Source of the DNA: Lactobacillus sp. ESL0680
Lineage (GTDB): Bacteria > Bacillota > Bacilli > Lactobacillales > Lactobacillaceae
Direction: 5' to 3'
Assembly: GCF_029392855.1 (NCBI RefSeq)
Contig: NZ_CP113945.1
Location: 1,240,001 to 1,304,000, forward strand
Length of the DNA: 64,000 nucleotides
Positions within the stretch are counted from its first letter, which is position 1. The number at the start of each line of letters is the position of its first letter. The notes beneath the pieces were generated by a model that saw only the letters and a program-made list of their open reading frames with translations, was not told the origin of the DNA and searched no databases. A program made the translations under genes and the position numbers. Positions 26,084 through 34,554 of this stretch are shown here, in pieces.

Positions 26084-26951
26084 GCGCACCACCTACTTTT
26101 GTAATCCGATTCTGACTATCGCGAGTAACTTTCATTTCATTAATGCTCAGATAGCCGATTTTAGGTACCAACTCACGCTGCACTTTTTTACTCAAAATAT
26201 AAGTGATAAACGCAGCCGTTTCTTTATCTGGCTTGCCCTTAGTGTACATGTGTTCATACGACCACAGCGGCCACTTATTGGTCGGAATATTCTGATTCGT
26301 CGGCTGCACATGATCCATACTTAATTTTTGAATATTTGGATCATTTGCATAAGGAAATGAAATATAGGAAATTGTTCCTGGTGTTGTACTGACAATCTTT
26401 TTAACGGTACCATTGGAATCCTGCTCTTGCGAATTAACAGCTTCCTTCCCCTTTAAAATCAGGTTTTCAAAAGTTGTACGGGTACCACTACCACGAGAAC
26501 GGTTAATCACAATAATGTGCAGATTTTTACCGCCAACTTGACGCCAATTTGTGATTTTGCCAGTAAAAATTGCCATTAATTGCTTAGGCGATAAATTGGA
26601 CACGCCAACACCCTTATTAGCAATTGGCACAATTCCGACAACAGCAACTTGGTAATCGCGCAACTTACTTGCGTCAATCCCTTTTTGCGTATCGGCAAAA
26701 ACATCGGAAGTTCCTACCTGAACCGCACCAGCTTGCACCTGACTGAGACCGGTACCTGACCCGCCACCTTGAACAATAATGTTACTATTAAGGTGGGCTA
26801 AGTGATAATCATTACCTGCTTGTTCAATCAATGGCTGCAAGGCACTTGATCCAACAATCGTTATTTTGGCATGATCTTTACTACAACCAACCAAAAATAA
26901 TGGCAATGCTAAAAAAAGTATTAGCGATTTGCCCAATTTTAATTTATGCAT
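26076..26951 (-). CDS. pstS: Phosphate-binding lipoprotein PstS
   Basis: From the ATG at 26951, which has GAGGAA upstream, the 291-residue product has a lipoprotein signal with lipobox LVGC (Cys23). The phosphate-binding segments are TIVGSSALQPLI, QGGGSGTGLSQV and NRSRGSGTRTTFE. It captures phosphate outside the membrane and delivers it to PstCA. A TATAAT at 27015-27020 on the minus strand is the probable -10 of the pst operon. I could not identify convincing PhoP boxes. Confidence 0.95.
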   Translation of the reverse strand: MHKLKLGKSLILFLALPLFLVGCSKDHAKITIVGSSALQPLIEQAGNDYHLAHLNSNIIVQGGGSGTGLSQVQAGAVQVGTSDVFADTQKGIDASKLRDYQVAVVGIVPIANKGVGVSNLSPKQLMAIFTGKITNWRQVGGKNLHIIVINRSRGSGTRTTFENLILKGKEAVNSQEQDSNGTVKKIVSTTPGTISYISFPYANDPNIQKLSMDHVQPTNQNIPTNKWPLWSYEHMYTKGKPDKETAAFITYILSKKVQRELVPKIGYLSINEMKVTRDSQNRITKVGGAHE

Positions 26952-27036
26952 ATGGTTCCTCAATATATAAACTAGATTTTGTTATAGTTTAACAAAGAAT
27001 TCATAGCAGACCAAATTATAACCACTTTAAAATATA

Positions 27037-27072
27037 CAAAAAAAGCAGCTCACATTTCTGTAAGTTGCTTTT
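27037..27072 (-). terminator. Terminator after rplA
   Basis: A near-perfect stem AGCAACTTACA/TGTGAGCTGCT with a GAAA loop and seven T residues on the minus strand separates rplA from the pst operon. Confidence 0.85.
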
Positions 27073-27092
27073 AATGATTAATCTTATTTAAA

Positions 27093-27785
27093 TTAGTCCA
27101 AGTTTAATGGATCAAGCTTGATCCCTGGGCCAAAGGTTGCTGCAACAGCAACACTCTTAATATATTGACCCTTGGCAGCTGCTGGACGTGCACGTAAGAT
27201 AACGTCACGTAAAGCATCAAAGTTTTCTACTAATTGTTCGTCAGTAAATGAAACTTTACCAATAGCTGTATGAATAGCAGCTTGACGGTCAACACGGTAT
27301 TCAACTTGACCAGCTTTAACGTTCTTAACGGCCTTTTCGATGTCCATTGTAACAGTACCAGTCTTAGGGTTAGGCATTAAACCTTTAGGTCCAAGTACAC
27401 GACCCAAACGTCCAACCTTAGCCATCATCATTGGTGTAGCAACAACAACGTCGAAGTCCAAGTAACCATTTTGAACTTTTTCTACTAAGTCATCTGAACC
27501 GACTTCGTCAGCACCAGCAGCCTTAGCTTGTTCAGCTTGTGGACCTTCAGCAAAAACAACAACCTTTTGGGTCTTACCAGTACCGTTAGGCAATACAAGT
27601 GAACCACGAATTTGTTGGTCAGCTTGCTTAGGGTCAACACTCAAGTTGTATGAAACTTCAACTGAAGCATCAAAACCTGCGTATGAAGTTTCTTTAACTA
27701 ACTTCATTGCTTCAGCAACTGAATATAATTTCTTTGAATCTACTTTTTTAGCAGCTTCTAAATATTTTTTACCATGCTTTGGCAT
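27093..27785 (-). CDS. rplA: 50S ribosomal protein L1
   Basis: The 230-residue protein starts [13 protein letters not shown] and contains the L1 signature [20 protein letters not shown] near residues 125-145. It forms the mobile L1 stalk at the E site and is commonly the autorepressor of its own operon. AAGGAGG precedes the start. Confidence 0.98.
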   Translation of the reverse strand: MPKHGKKYLEAAKKVDSKKLYSVAEAMKLVKETSYAGFDASVEVSYNLSVDPKQADQQIRGSLVLPNGTGKTQKVVVFAEGPQAEQAKAAGADEVGSDDLVEKVQNGYLDFDVVVATPMMMAKVGRLGRVLGPKGLMPNPKTGTVTMDIEKAVKNVKAGQVEYRVDRQAAIHTAIGKVSFTDEQLVENFDALRDVILRARPAAAKGQYIKSVAVAATFGPGIKLDPLNLD

Positions 27786-27802
27786 GTGATTTCCTCCTTA
27801 AT

Positions 27803-27836
27803 ATGTGGTCAAACAAGCCCACGCAGGCTCTCCCAC
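27803..27836 (-). promoter_or_regulatory. Leader hairpin before rplA, one of two similar elements
   Basis: The minus strand reads GTGGGAG, a short hairpin (AGCC/GGCT), TGTTTGA and CCACA, so GTGG and CCAC close an internal loop. A closely matching element precedes rplK. The pair may be L1-binding operators. This is inferred from repetition and position. Confidence 0.45.
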
Positions 27837-27859
27837 CTAAATTGTTATAAATAACAGGA

Positions 27860-28285
27860 TTAGTCTTCGACTTCGATACCCATGCTTCTAGCAGTACCTT
27901 CGATCATCCGCATAGCAGCTTCGACATCAGCAGCGTTAAGGTCTTGCATCTTAGTTTCAGCAATTTCCTTAACTTGGTCCTTGGTTACCTTACCAACTTT
28001 CTTGGTATTAGGTTCACCAGAAGCCTTGTCGATCTTAGCAGCTTGCTTCAATAATACTGGAGCTGGTGGAGTCTTAGTAATGAATTCGAATGAACGATCT
28101 TCATATACTGTGATGACTACAGGAATAATCATGCCCTTTTGATCAGCAGTTCTAGCATTGAAGTCCTTAGTAAAACCAACAATGTTGATACCTGCTTGAC
28201 CTAAAGCTGGACCAACTGGAGGTGCGGGTGTTGCAGCACCAGCTGGGATTTGTAATTTGACAACGTTAATAACTTTCTTTGCCAC
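27860..28285 (-). CDS. rplK: 50S ribosomal protein L11
   Basis: I start at the GTG at 28285, which has AAGGAGG eight bases upstream and gives a 141-residue product beginning [12 protein letters not shown]. The longer frame to 28348 is leader sequence. The N-terminal thiostrepton-binding region reads [18 protein letters not shown] and the C-terminal rRNA-binding domain ends [10 protein letters not shown]. It forms the GTPase-associated centre and heads the rplK-rplA operon. Confidence 0.97.
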   Translation of the reverse strand: MAKKVINVVKLQIPAGAATPAPPVGPALGQAGINIVGFTKDFNARTADQKGMIIPVVITVYEDRSFEFITKTPPAPVLLKQAAKIDKASGEPNTKKVGKVTKDQVKEIAETKMQDLNAADVEAAMRMIEGTARSMGIEVED

Positions 28286-28307
28286 GGTCAAAACCTCCTT
28301 GATTCCG

Positions 28308-28349
28308 TGTGTGGTTAAAATGGAGAGGTTACCTACTTCTCCTCCCACA
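28308..28349 (-). promoter_or_regulatory. Leader hairpin before rplK, one of two similar elements
   Basis: The minus strand reads TGTGGGAG, a hairpin GGAGA/TCTCC, ATTTTAA and CCACA. It shares the GTGGGAG, stem, T-rich strand and CCACA order with the element before rplA. It lies about 20 bases upstream of the rplK ribosome binding site, where an L1 repressor would act. Confidence 0.45.
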
Positions 28350-28368
28350 ATAATAAAAGTACTTTAGT

Positions 28369-28397
28369 ATCTTATCATCGTTTACCGATAATTGCAA
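28369..28397 (-). promoter_or_regulatory. Promoter of rplK-rplA
   Basis: TTGCAA (28392-28397), 17 bases and TAAGAT (28369-28374) on the minus strand lie just after the nusG stop. Confidence 0.65.
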
Positions 28398-28409
28398 TAC
28401 TAACTTACT

Positions 28410-28958
28410 TTAATCAATCTTTTTAACTTGGTCGTAGTCTAATTCAGTGGTAGTTGCTCGACCAAACATGTCAACAGAAACAAATAATTTGTACTTATCT
28501 GGTTGAATTTCTGTGATTTTACCTTCAACACCGTTAAAGGCACCATCAATAATCGTAACTGTTTCGCCAACTTCAAAGTCAATTTGTGGTCGTTTAGCAG
28601 GTTCTCCTTGCTGACGCAGCAAGCGGTTAACTTCTTCATCAAGCAATGGTGATGGCTTAGAACCACCACCGTGAGAGCCAACAAAGCCCGTAACGTTTGG
28701 GGTGTTCCGTACAACAAACCAGCTTTCGTCGGTCATGACCATTTCAACCAAAACGTATCCAGGGAAAATCTTTTCTTCGACTTCCTTCTTCTTATCGTGA
28801 ACCGTTTCAATCTTTTCTTGTTCAGGCACCATTACCCGAAAAATGTAGTCTTGCATCCCCATGCTTTGCGCACGTGATAATAGGTCAGACTTAACCTTGT
28901 CTTCATAACCTGAATAAGTATGCAATACGTACCATTGCTTTCTTGTTGTTTCAACCAT
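28410..28958 (-). CDS. nusG: Transcription termination/antitermination factor NusG
   Basis: The 182-residue protein has the NGN domain (QWYVLHTYSGYEDKVK, FPGYVLVEM, VRNTPNVTGFVG) and the C-terminal KOW domain (GETVTIIDGAFNGVEGKI). NusG binds RNA polymerase and controls pausing and termination. It lies between secE and rplK as in other Firmicutes. Confidence 0.97.
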   Translation of the reverse strand: MVETTRKQWYVLHTYSGYEDKVKSDLLSRAQSMGMQDYIFRVMVPEQEKIETVHDKKKEVEEKIFPGYVLVEMVMTDESWFVVRNTPNVTGFVGSHGGGSKPSPLLDEEVNRLLRQQGEPAKRPQIDFEVGETVTIIDGAFNGVEGKITEIQPDKYKLFVSVDMFGRATTTELDYDQVKKID

Positions 28959-28992
28959 TTAACTTATGTTCTCCTTTTAATTTTTGGCAAAC

Positions 28993-29015
28993 AAAAAAAC
29001 CTCCACCGAGGTTCT
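28993..29015 (-). terminator. Terminator between secE and nusG
   Basis: AACCTC, a GGTG loop, GAGGTT and a T-run on the minus strand. A TATAAT (29030-29035) lies only 15 bases ahead of the stem, so the hairpin may act on secE read-through or as a very early attenuator of a nusG transcript. Confidence 0.7.
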
Positions 29016-29059
29016 TTCAACTGAAATCCATTATAACACGGATCCCAAATTATTTCTAT

Positions 29060-29230
29060 TTACATCACTATCTGTGTCAAACTACTAAATGCTAAGTCAA
29101 GCAGACCCAAATATGCCGCAAACAGGATTGAAGTTACGATGACAATTGCTGTATCGTGACGATTTTGTTTAGCAGTTGGCCAAGTAACTAACTTCATTTC
29201 TTGAACAACGCTCTTAAAAAACTTAATCAT
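29060..29230 (-). CDS. secE: Preprotein translocase subunit SecE
   Basis: The 56-residue protein starts MIKFFKSVVQEMKLVTWPT, the conserved amphipathic SecE segment ending TWPT, followed by a single membrane helix (AIVIVTSILFAAYLGLLDL). It is the single-helix SecE of Gram-positive bacteria and clamps SecY. It is in the expected place between rpmG and nusG, six bases after rpmG. Confidence 0.95.
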   Translation of the reverse strand: MIKFFKSVVQEMKLVTWPTAKQNRHDTAIVIVTSILFAAYLGLLDLAFSSLTQIVM

Positions 29231-29236
29231 TAACTC

Positions 29237-29386
29237 CTACCTCGTTTCCTTGTGCACAGTCATTTTACCGCAATGCTTACAAAACTTTTTCAGTTCAAGC
29301 CGTTGAGTGCGATTTTTACTTGCCGTGATTGAGTAGTTACGCGAGCCGCAGACGCTGCAGGCCAAAGATGCTTTTTTCACTGCCAT
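29237..29386 (-). CDS. rpmG: 50S ribosomal protein L33, zinc-binding form
   Basis: The 49-residue product starts [19 protein letters not shown] and carries two CxxC pairs (CSVC and CKHC), so it is the zinc-containing (C+) type. It matches B. subtilis rpmGB, located just upstream of secE. A GGAAGTGAG site precedes the ATG. Confidence 0.95.
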   Translation of the reverse strand: MAVKKASLACSVCGSRNYSITASKNRTQRLELKKFCKHCGKMTVHKETR

Positions 29387-29422
29387 AATCTCACTTCCAA
29401 ACTCTTTTATTTTAACAAAAAA

Positions 29423-29451
29423 ATGCTACCTGGGCAATTAATATTAGTCAA
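29423..29451 (-). promoter_or_regulatory. Promoter of rpmG-secE
   Basis: TTGACT (29446-29451), 17 bases and TAGCAT (29423-29428) on the minus strand lie about 37 bases before the rpmG start. Confidence 0.6.
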
Positions 29452-29520
29452 GAAATTTATTCACGATAAGTAAAAGCGCAATTGCATAGACTAATTGCTA
29501 CCTAAAATTAATTTCCAAGC

Positions 29521-29554
29521 AAAAAGCAGCTACTCATTTGAGCAGCTGCTTTTC
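29521..29554 (-). terminator. Terminator after the 71-residue hypothetical gene
   Basis: The stem AAAAGCAGCTGCTC/GAGTAGCTGCTTTTT with an AAAT loop and a T-run on the minus strand. It is nearly symmetric but has no gene on its plus-strand side. Confidence 0.8.
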
Positions 29555-29609
29555 TAGTGGTCAAACTTAATGCGTAACCACCGGGCGTAGAACATTGTAA
29601 TAGTCGGAT

Positions 29610-29825
29610 TTACTTCTTAAGATTTTCGTTTACGAAGGATTCGATTTTCTCGTCAGTATCTTTCAGGAATGGAAGCATATCTGCTTCTGTCTTCATGGTA
29701 TCTCTACCATTCTTTTCCATAAAATAATCCCAAAGAGCGTCTCTAACAGGAATTTCAGAATCACTCCAGTCAAAAACTTCCTTCATCTGACGATCTAACA
29801 ATGCAGTTTTTTCAATTTCTGCCAT
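29610..29825 (-). CDS. Small acidic protein of unknown function
   Basis: The 71-residue protein begins [20 protein letters not shown]. It is acidic, apparently helical, and has no Cys, signal or membrane segment. AGGAGG lies eight bases before the ATG, and it has its own terminator, so it is very likely real. It is inserted between sigH and rpmG, which are adjacent in B. subtilis. I do not recognise a family. Confidence 0.75.
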   Translation of the reverse strand: MAEIEKTALLDRQMKEVFDWSDSEIPVRDALWDYFMEKNGRDTMKTEADMLPFLKDTDEKIESFVNENLKK

Positions 29826-29904
29826 CTTAATTACCTCCTAAAAAATTTATTCTACAAGGAATATTATAACGCATATTTAGATAGACATATAATATTATCC
29901 TTGC

Positions 29905-30468
29905 TTACAATAATGTCTTGCGCATTTTCTGCATTAAACGTGAGCGTGCCCGCACCAAAGTTATCTGCTCAATCTGCAGCTTCTGCAATACTTCTTCCTG
30001 ATGCCAAACACCCAAAACTATTAATAAGGTTTTAATCTCTAAGTCTGATAGTTGTGTACATAATTCAGCGAATTTTTCACTAATTGGAATTTCCGCAAGT
30101 TGTATTGTCTCCTGATGTAATGGCTCAATGCCTTTTGCGGCAGCCGTTTCAAGTGAGGTTGCCTGCGCAAACGCGCGCCGCCGATAGGCCATATCATAGC
30201 GCAACAATGACTTGGCATGATTATGAAGTCTAATCTTAAAATAACTACCGAATTTACCTTTGTTCTGCTCATAACTCATGGCTGCTTGATAGCATACAAT
30301 CAGTGCATCTTGATCCCAATCTTGGTCGTCATAAAAGCGTACAAAGTATTTTTGCTTAATATTATTAATCAATGGCCGATAAAAGTAGCACAACTTTATT
30401 AATGCATCGTCACTACCCGCTTGAACTTGCTCAATTAATTCTTGTTCGTATGCTTCTGTCAATTGCAT
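29905..30468 (-). CDS. sigH: Sigma-70 family factor, SigH/ComX-like
   Basis: The 187-residue protein has a region-2 core (FYDDQDWDQDALIVCYQAAMSYEQ then GKFGSYFKIRLHNHAK) and a C-terminal helix-turn-helix (QEEVLQKLQIEQITLVRARSRL). Its place between rlmB and rpmG is that of B. subtilis sigH. In lactobacilli and other lactic bacteria the homologue is the ComX-like alternative sigma that drives late competence genes. Target genes were not sought. Confidence 0.82.
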   Translation of the reverse strand: MQLTEAYEQELIEQVQAGSDDALIKLCYFYRPLINNIKQKYFVRFYDDQDWDQDALIVCYQAAMSYEQNKGKFGSYFKIRLHNHAKSLLRYDMAYRRRAFAQATSLETAAAKGIEPLHQETIQLAEIPISEKFAELCTQLSDLEIKTLLIVLGVWHQEEVLQKLQIEQITLVRARSRLMQKMRKTLL

Positions 30469-30650
30469 CGTATTCCTCCTTATAGCAATTTCAAAAAACT
30501 AATTAAGGGAAGAATACTGATTTTTTTAGTTGCAAAATATCGAACTCACGTTCAGACTTAGCAGTTAAATTTATTTGCCAAAAGCTGTAAAAACAAAAAA
30601 TAGCTTCTGTTGAAAGCGCGTTAATTTTAAAAAATTATCACGTCTAACAT

Positions 30651-30675
30651 AAAAATAGCCTGCAATTGCAGGTTA
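30651..30675 (-). terminator. Terminator after rlmB
   Basis: The minus strand reads AACCTGCAATTGCAGGCT followed by ATTTTTA, a self-complementary stem with a T-rich tail just after the rlmB stop. Confidence 0.75.
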
Positions 30676-30684
30676 TCCTAATCT

Positions 30685-31440
30685 TTATTTAAGTGGATTA
30701 CGGCTGTTCAACATCTGATAAAGTAAAACACCGGTTGCTACACTAGCATTAAGTGACTGAACATGTCCCACCATTGGCAGAGTAAGCATCTGATCCATTT
30801 GCTCTTTTAATAGACGAGAAATGCCTTTACCCTCATTGCCAATGACCAAAACTGTCTTACCTTTGGCATTCCATTGCCGGTAATCCGTGCCCTTCATATC
30901 TGTGCCAAACAACCAGTAGCCGCGCTTTTTCAGCAATTGACTAGTCTGAACAAGATTATTGACGCGAGCAACTGGCACATAATCAATTGCCCCAGTAGAA
31001 GTCTTGGCAACAACAGAAGTTAAACCCGTTGCGTGGCGTTTAGGAATAATAATCGCATCAACACCGGTCGCATCAGCTGACCGCAAAATTGAGCCCAAAT
31101 TGTGCGGGTCTTCAATTGAATCAAGCATTAACAAAAATGGTTCTTTGCCTTGCTCATCAAATTGATCGAGCAATGTCTCAAGGTCTGCATATTCAAAACT
31201 GGCAACAGTCAATACTAAACCTTGGTGATTGCCGCCCTGCACTAACCGATCCAGCTTGTTTTTAGGGACGGTTTGAATAACAATGCCCTTTTTTTTCGCT
31301 AAAGCATAGACCTCATTAGCGAAACTATCCTGCACGCCTTGCTGCAAAAACACTTTGTTAATCCGATCTGCATCCTGTGTTTTTAAAAAATCAACACCTG
31401 CATGCCGACCGAAAACAAAATCTTTATCAATTGAAGTCAT
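30685..31440 (-). CDS. rlmB: 23S rRNA (guanosine2251-2'-O)-methyltransferase RlmB
   Basis: The SPOUT-class (SpoU) protein has 251 residues from the ATG at 31440 ([15 protein letters not shown]), overlapping mrnC by 14 bases. The knotted catalytic motifs are DSIEDPHNLGSILRSADATG, VIGNEGKGISRLL and SLNASVATGVLLY. The N-terminal substrate-binding domain covers about residues 1-95. It corresponds to B. subtilis yacO. The downstream yacP (rae1) is missing here. Confidence 0.94.
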   Translation of the reverse strand: MTSIDKDFVFGRHAGVDFLKTQDADRINKVFLQQGVQDSFANEVYALAKKKGIVIQTVPKNKLDRLVQGGNHQGLVLTVASFEYADLETLLDQFDEQGKEPFLLMLDSIEDPHNLGSILRSADATGVDAIIIPKRHATGLTSVVAKTSTGAIDYVPVARVNNLVQTSQLLKKRGYWLFGTDMKGTDYRQWNAKGKTVLVIGNEGKGISRLLKEQMDQMLTLPMVGHVQSLNASVATGVLLYQMLNSRNPLK

Positions 31441-31870
31441 AGTTATCAATGCCGCCTTCCTCAACCGTCTGAATACACCACGTTGTTAATTCACGTACGC
31501 GGTCCTTTTTATCTAGTAAATCCAAGTAACCCCAAACAGCCTCAAAGCCTGTTGACAGCTGATAAGTTGCTAAGCTCGTGTTTTTGGCCTTGGTATGGGT
31601 CTTAGCATTGCGGCCGCGTCGAAAAGTTGCCAATTCATCCTCAGTAAGCATCTGCTCATCCTGCATTTTAGTAATCAATGCAGCTTGTGCCTTCGCTGAA
31701 ACATAATGTGTTGCTTCTCGCTGCAAGACCTGCGGTTTTACAATGCCGCCCTTTAATAAATGGCGCCTAATAAATAATTCGTACACAGCATCCCCCAAAT
31801 ATGCCAGCGTTTGTCCACTAAGCGTATCTGGGTTAACTTTTTCTTCCGTTAACTTTTTAATTTTAGTCAC
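31427..31870 (-). CDS. mrnC: Mini-ribonuclease 3
   Basis: The 147-residue protein is an RNase III domain without a dsRNA-binding domain. It contains [19 protein letters not shown] with the catalytic Asp and Glu, and [13 protein letters not shown]. It matures 23S rRNA ends in B. subtilis. It overlaps cysS by eight bases and rlmB by 14, a conserved order. Confidence 0.94.
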   Translation of the reverse strand: MTKIKKLTEEKVNPDTLSGQTLAYLGDAVYELFIRRHLLKGGIVKPQVLQREATHYVSAKAQAALITKMQDEQMLTEDELATFRRGRNAKTHTKAKNTSLATYQLSTGFEAVWGYLDLLDKKDRVRELTTWCIQTVEEGGIDNYDFN

Positions 31871-33287
31871 GTGTCCACCTTGTTCCCTGCGGGGTATCTT
31901 GAATTGTAATCCCCAGTTCTTTTAATTGATCGCGCAATTGGTCGCTCTTAGCCCAATCCTTGTTTTTACGAGCTTCGTCGCGAGCTTCAACTAATGCCGT
32001 AATTTCCTCATCATCACTTGTTTGTGTCTGCTCAGTTAATTTAGCCGTATCAATCCCAAAAACGCCAAGCCATTGACCTAATAATTCCTTGGCGTGTGCT
32101 AATGCATCCTTATCTGCTTGTTCAGCGTTAGTATTAGCATTAACTATTGGCAATAGATCATAAATTGCCGCCAATGCATTCTGCACATTGAGATCATTAT
32201 CCATTGCAGTCACAAACTTAGTTTCTGTTTCTTCTAACGCCTGCCGCAATTCTGCCGACTCAGCTTTAGAAGTAGCATCTTCTAAGCGATAAGCAATGTT
32301 TGTCAGCGTGTTTTTAAACCTTTGCAAAATAATTACTGCTTGCTCCAGGTTTTCCTGCGAATAATTAATTTGCTTGCGGTATTGCACGCTAGCCATGAAG
32401 AAGCGCAACACTTGCGGGTCAACAGTTTTAAGTAAGTCATGAACTGTCACAAAATTGTGCAGTGATTTTGACATCTTTTCTTCTGTTTGACCCACGGTCA
32501 CAAAGCCGTTGTGCATCCAATAGTTGACAAACTTTTGTCCAGTAGCGGCTTCACTCTGCGCAATTTCATTCTCATGGTGTGGAAATTCCAAGTCTTGGCC
32601 ACCACCATGAATATCAATCGTCTTGCCCAGATACTTGGTTGACATCACCGAACATTCAATATGCCAGCCTGGACGCCCTAAACCCCATGGCGATTGCCAC
32701 GCAATTTCATCAGACTGCTTTTGCTTCTTCCACAAGGCAAAGTCAATTGGATCTTCCTTACGCTGCTGCTCCTCATCATTGACATGTTCAGAGGCACCTT
32801 CTTCAAGTTCGGCAATATTTTGACTACTTAATTCGCCATAATGCTTGAACTTCTTAGCCCGATAATAAACATCACCAGCAGCTTCATAAGCATAACCATT
32901 TTTGATTAATTGTTCAATAAATTCGATAATTTCAGGAATTTCGTGAGTTGCTCGTGGGTGCTTAGTTGCCGGTTCTACATTTAATGCTGCCGTATCTTCA
33001 AGATAAAACTTAATATAACGCTCGGCTAATTCCGGCACCGTAATGCCTTCAGCTCGCGCCTCGTTAATCATTTTATCGTCAACATCCGTAAAGTTAGAGA
33101 CATAATTCACCTTGTAGCCGCGATATTCAAAGTAACGCCGAATTGTATCAAAGGCAATCACGCTGCGGGCGTTACCAATGTGGATGTAATTATAAACCGT
33201 CGGCCCACAGACATACATCGAGATTTGTCCTTCAACCAGCGGCTTAAATTCTTCTTTTCTTTTTGTCAAAGTATTATAAATTTTCAT
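31863..33287 (-). CDS. cysS: Cysteinyl-tRNA synthetase
   Basis: This class I synthetase has 474 residues. Zinc ligand Cys28 lies in [21 protein letters not shown] is at 36-39, WHIECSVMS carries a second zinc ligand, and [10 protein letters not shown] is the KMSKS loop. It heads the cysS-mrnC-rlmB group. No T-box was seen in the 200-base upstream gap. Confidence 0.97.
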   Translation of the reverse strand: MKIYNTLTKRKEEFKPLVEGQISMYVCGPTVYNYIHIGNARSVIAFDTIRRYFEYRGYKVNYVSNFTDVDDKMINEARAEGITVPELAERYIKFYLEDTAALNVEPATKHPRATHEIPEIIEFIEQLIKNGYAYEAAGDVYYRAKKFKHYGELSSQNIAELEEGASEHVNDEEQQRKEDPIDFALWKKQKQSDEIAWQSPWGLGRPGWHIECSVMSTKYLGKTIDIHGGGQDLEFPHHENEIAQSEAATGQKFVNYWMHNGFVTVGQTEEKMSKSLHNFVTVHDLLKTVDPQVLRFFMASVQYRKQINYSQENLEQAVIILQRFKNTLTNIAYRLEDATSKAESAELRQALEETETKFVTAMDNDLNVQNALAAIYDLLPIVNANTNAEQADKDALAHAKELLGQWLGVFGIDTAKLTEQTQTSDDEEITALVEARDEARKNKDWAKSDQLRDQLKELGITIQDTPQGTRWTRD

Positions 33288-33499
33288 GGTTCAGCCTCTT
33301 TTCTGTAAATAGCTATTCTCATTTTAGCAGAATCACGCTAACTTGCTAACCTCCAAGTACAAACAGTTACAATTACCTGCCATATTTCGGTGGATTCAAA
33401 AAGCCACAAATATATTAAATTTTTGCGGCCGGCTTTTAATTATGGATTATAATATTAATATCAAGTATTCATAATACATAATATATGAAGGTGATAGAT

Positions 33500-33802
33500 A
33501 TGAAAATTACAATTGGAAATTTTTATCATAAGCATCAGATAGTTTCATATTCAATTTTATACGCCATAACCAATATTATTTTTGACATTATTGGCTTGGC
33601 TTTAGGACACTCACCTAAGATGTTTTTAGTTGACGCGATATCTGCAATAGTGATGATTGTCGGCGGCTTCTGGGTAGAAAAGCATATTGATCCTAATAAA
33701 AATGAGTGGAATGAATTATTTGCGATGGCTGGTTGTGCTTTTCTTTATATAGCCGTTTGTGTTGGTGTTCGGTTCCTCAGTATGTATCTTTTACACGTTT
33801 GA
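33500..33802 (+). CDS. Small membrane protein, first of two tandem paralogues
   Basis: From the ATG at 33500, which has GAAGGTGAT upstream, the product has 100 residues and three predicted membrane helices. It begins MKITIGNFYHKHQIVSYS. A short charged loop HIDPNKNEWNELFAMAG precedes the last helix. The next gene shares the NFYHK start and the NxxWxxLF-A-AG loop, so the two arose by duplication. Function is not recognised. A TATAAT at about 33450 may be its -10. Confidence 0.75.
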   Translation: MKITIGNFYHKHQIVSYSILYAITNIIFDIIGLALGHSPKMFLVDAISAIVMIVGGFWVEKHIDPNKNEWNELFAMAGCAFLYIAVCVGVRFLSMYLLHV

Positions 33803-33811
33803 GGTTAGATT

Positions 33812-34108
33812 ATGAAAACAACAATCAAGAATTTTTATCATAAATATCAACTGGATATAAGTGTCCTAATAATTGGACTTTATAGTTTAGATACATATTG
33901 GCAATATTTCTTTTCTGGTTCAATTAAAGCTGCCATTAGTAGTGCTGTTCTTACGGCGATTACAATGCTAATTGCATATTGCGCGCGCTTTTTTACTTTT
34001 GACATCAACAACGCAACTTGGAAACAATTATTTTCTGCCGCGGGAATTTTCTTTCTATGGTTAATCGTCGAATATGGTGGTTGGGCTTTTCTCAAGTTTA
34101 ACTTCTAA
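33812..34108 (+). CDS. Small membrane protein, second of two tandem paralogues
   Basis: The 98-residue product begins MKTTIKNFYHKYQLDIS and has three predicted helices with the loop FDINNATWKQLFSAAG between the second and third, matching the upstream paralogue. It lies nine bases after that gene, so the two are co-transcribed and end at a bidirectional terminator. Small paired membrane proteins of this kind are found among bacteriocin immunity and stress proteins, but no specific family is recognised. Confidence 0.75.
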   Translation: MKTTIKNFYHKYQLDISVLIIGLYSLDTYWQYFFSGSIKAAISSAVLTAITMLIAYCARFFTFDINNATWKQLFSAAGIFFLWLIVEYGGWAFLKFNF

Positions 34109-34113
34109 CAAAC

Positions 34114-34147
34114 AAAAATGCTGCTTCTAGTTGAAACAGCATTTTTA
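34114..34147. terminator. Bidirectional terminator
   Basis: AAAAATGCTG, a 13-base loop and CAGCATTTTT lie between the converging membrane-protein and 90-residue genes. Confidence 0.75.
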
Positions 34148-34151
34148 TTTA

Positions 34152-34424
34152 TTAAAACCAAGTTGTCGAAGCTCGCGCAACATCTTCATTAATATTTGGC
34201 TTACTCAACTGAGTAAGCAATTGGACCCCTTCTTTGGACAATTGCTTTTTAAGTGCAAGCTCAGTCAAGCTAGACTTCACATCAGCTTTAACTAAATAAG
34301 GGTTCTCTCGCTGATGCAGCTTCACAGTCGCTTGCTCAATAATGGATTGTTCATTGACATTAGGCAATTTTTGTTGCTGCAAAAACTTTAATAGATCAAA
34401 TGCCTTCTTCGATTTTTTAAACAT
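34152..34424 (-). CDS. Small helical protein, possibly bacteriocin-immunity-like
   Basis: From the ATG at 34424, which has AGAGG nine bases upstream, the product has 90 residues: a basic start (MFKKSKKAFDLL), then amphipathic helices with EQATVKLHQRENPYL and LALKKQLSKEGVQLLTQLS. Length, charge and helix pattern recall four-helix enterocin-A-type immunity proteins, but the resemblance is weak. No bacteriocin precursor with a double-glycine leader was found nearby. It stands alone between two terminators. Confidence 0.6.
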   Translation of the reverse strand: MFKKSKKAFDLLKFLQQQKLPNVNEQSIIEQATVKLHQRENPYLVKADVKSSLTELALKKQLSKEGVQLLTQLSKPNINEDVARASTTWF

Positions 34425-34554
34425 CTTTTGCACCTCTACTCTTATTTAACAATATAACATTATTTTTTGCTCCAGTTGCATTATTTTATTCTATAATATT
34501 CTTATCAATACTAAAATTATATAGTATACATATTAGAAACGAGACAGGTACCTA

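Noticed and set aside
26952..27036. PhoP boxes upstream of pstS
   Set aside because: TTAACA-like words occur once or with irregular spacing, and the region is A/T-rich enough to give them by chance.
30469..30650. Possible small RNA or gene between sigH and rlmB
   Set aside because: I saw no open frame with a ribosome binding site and no clear promoter. A short GCTTCTGTTGAAAGC stem lacks a T-run.
33288..33484. T-box leader upstream of cysS
   Set aside because: The conserved T-box core and a specifier loop were not found in the gap, and only A/T-rich sequence and an uncertain GCC/GGC hairpin are present.
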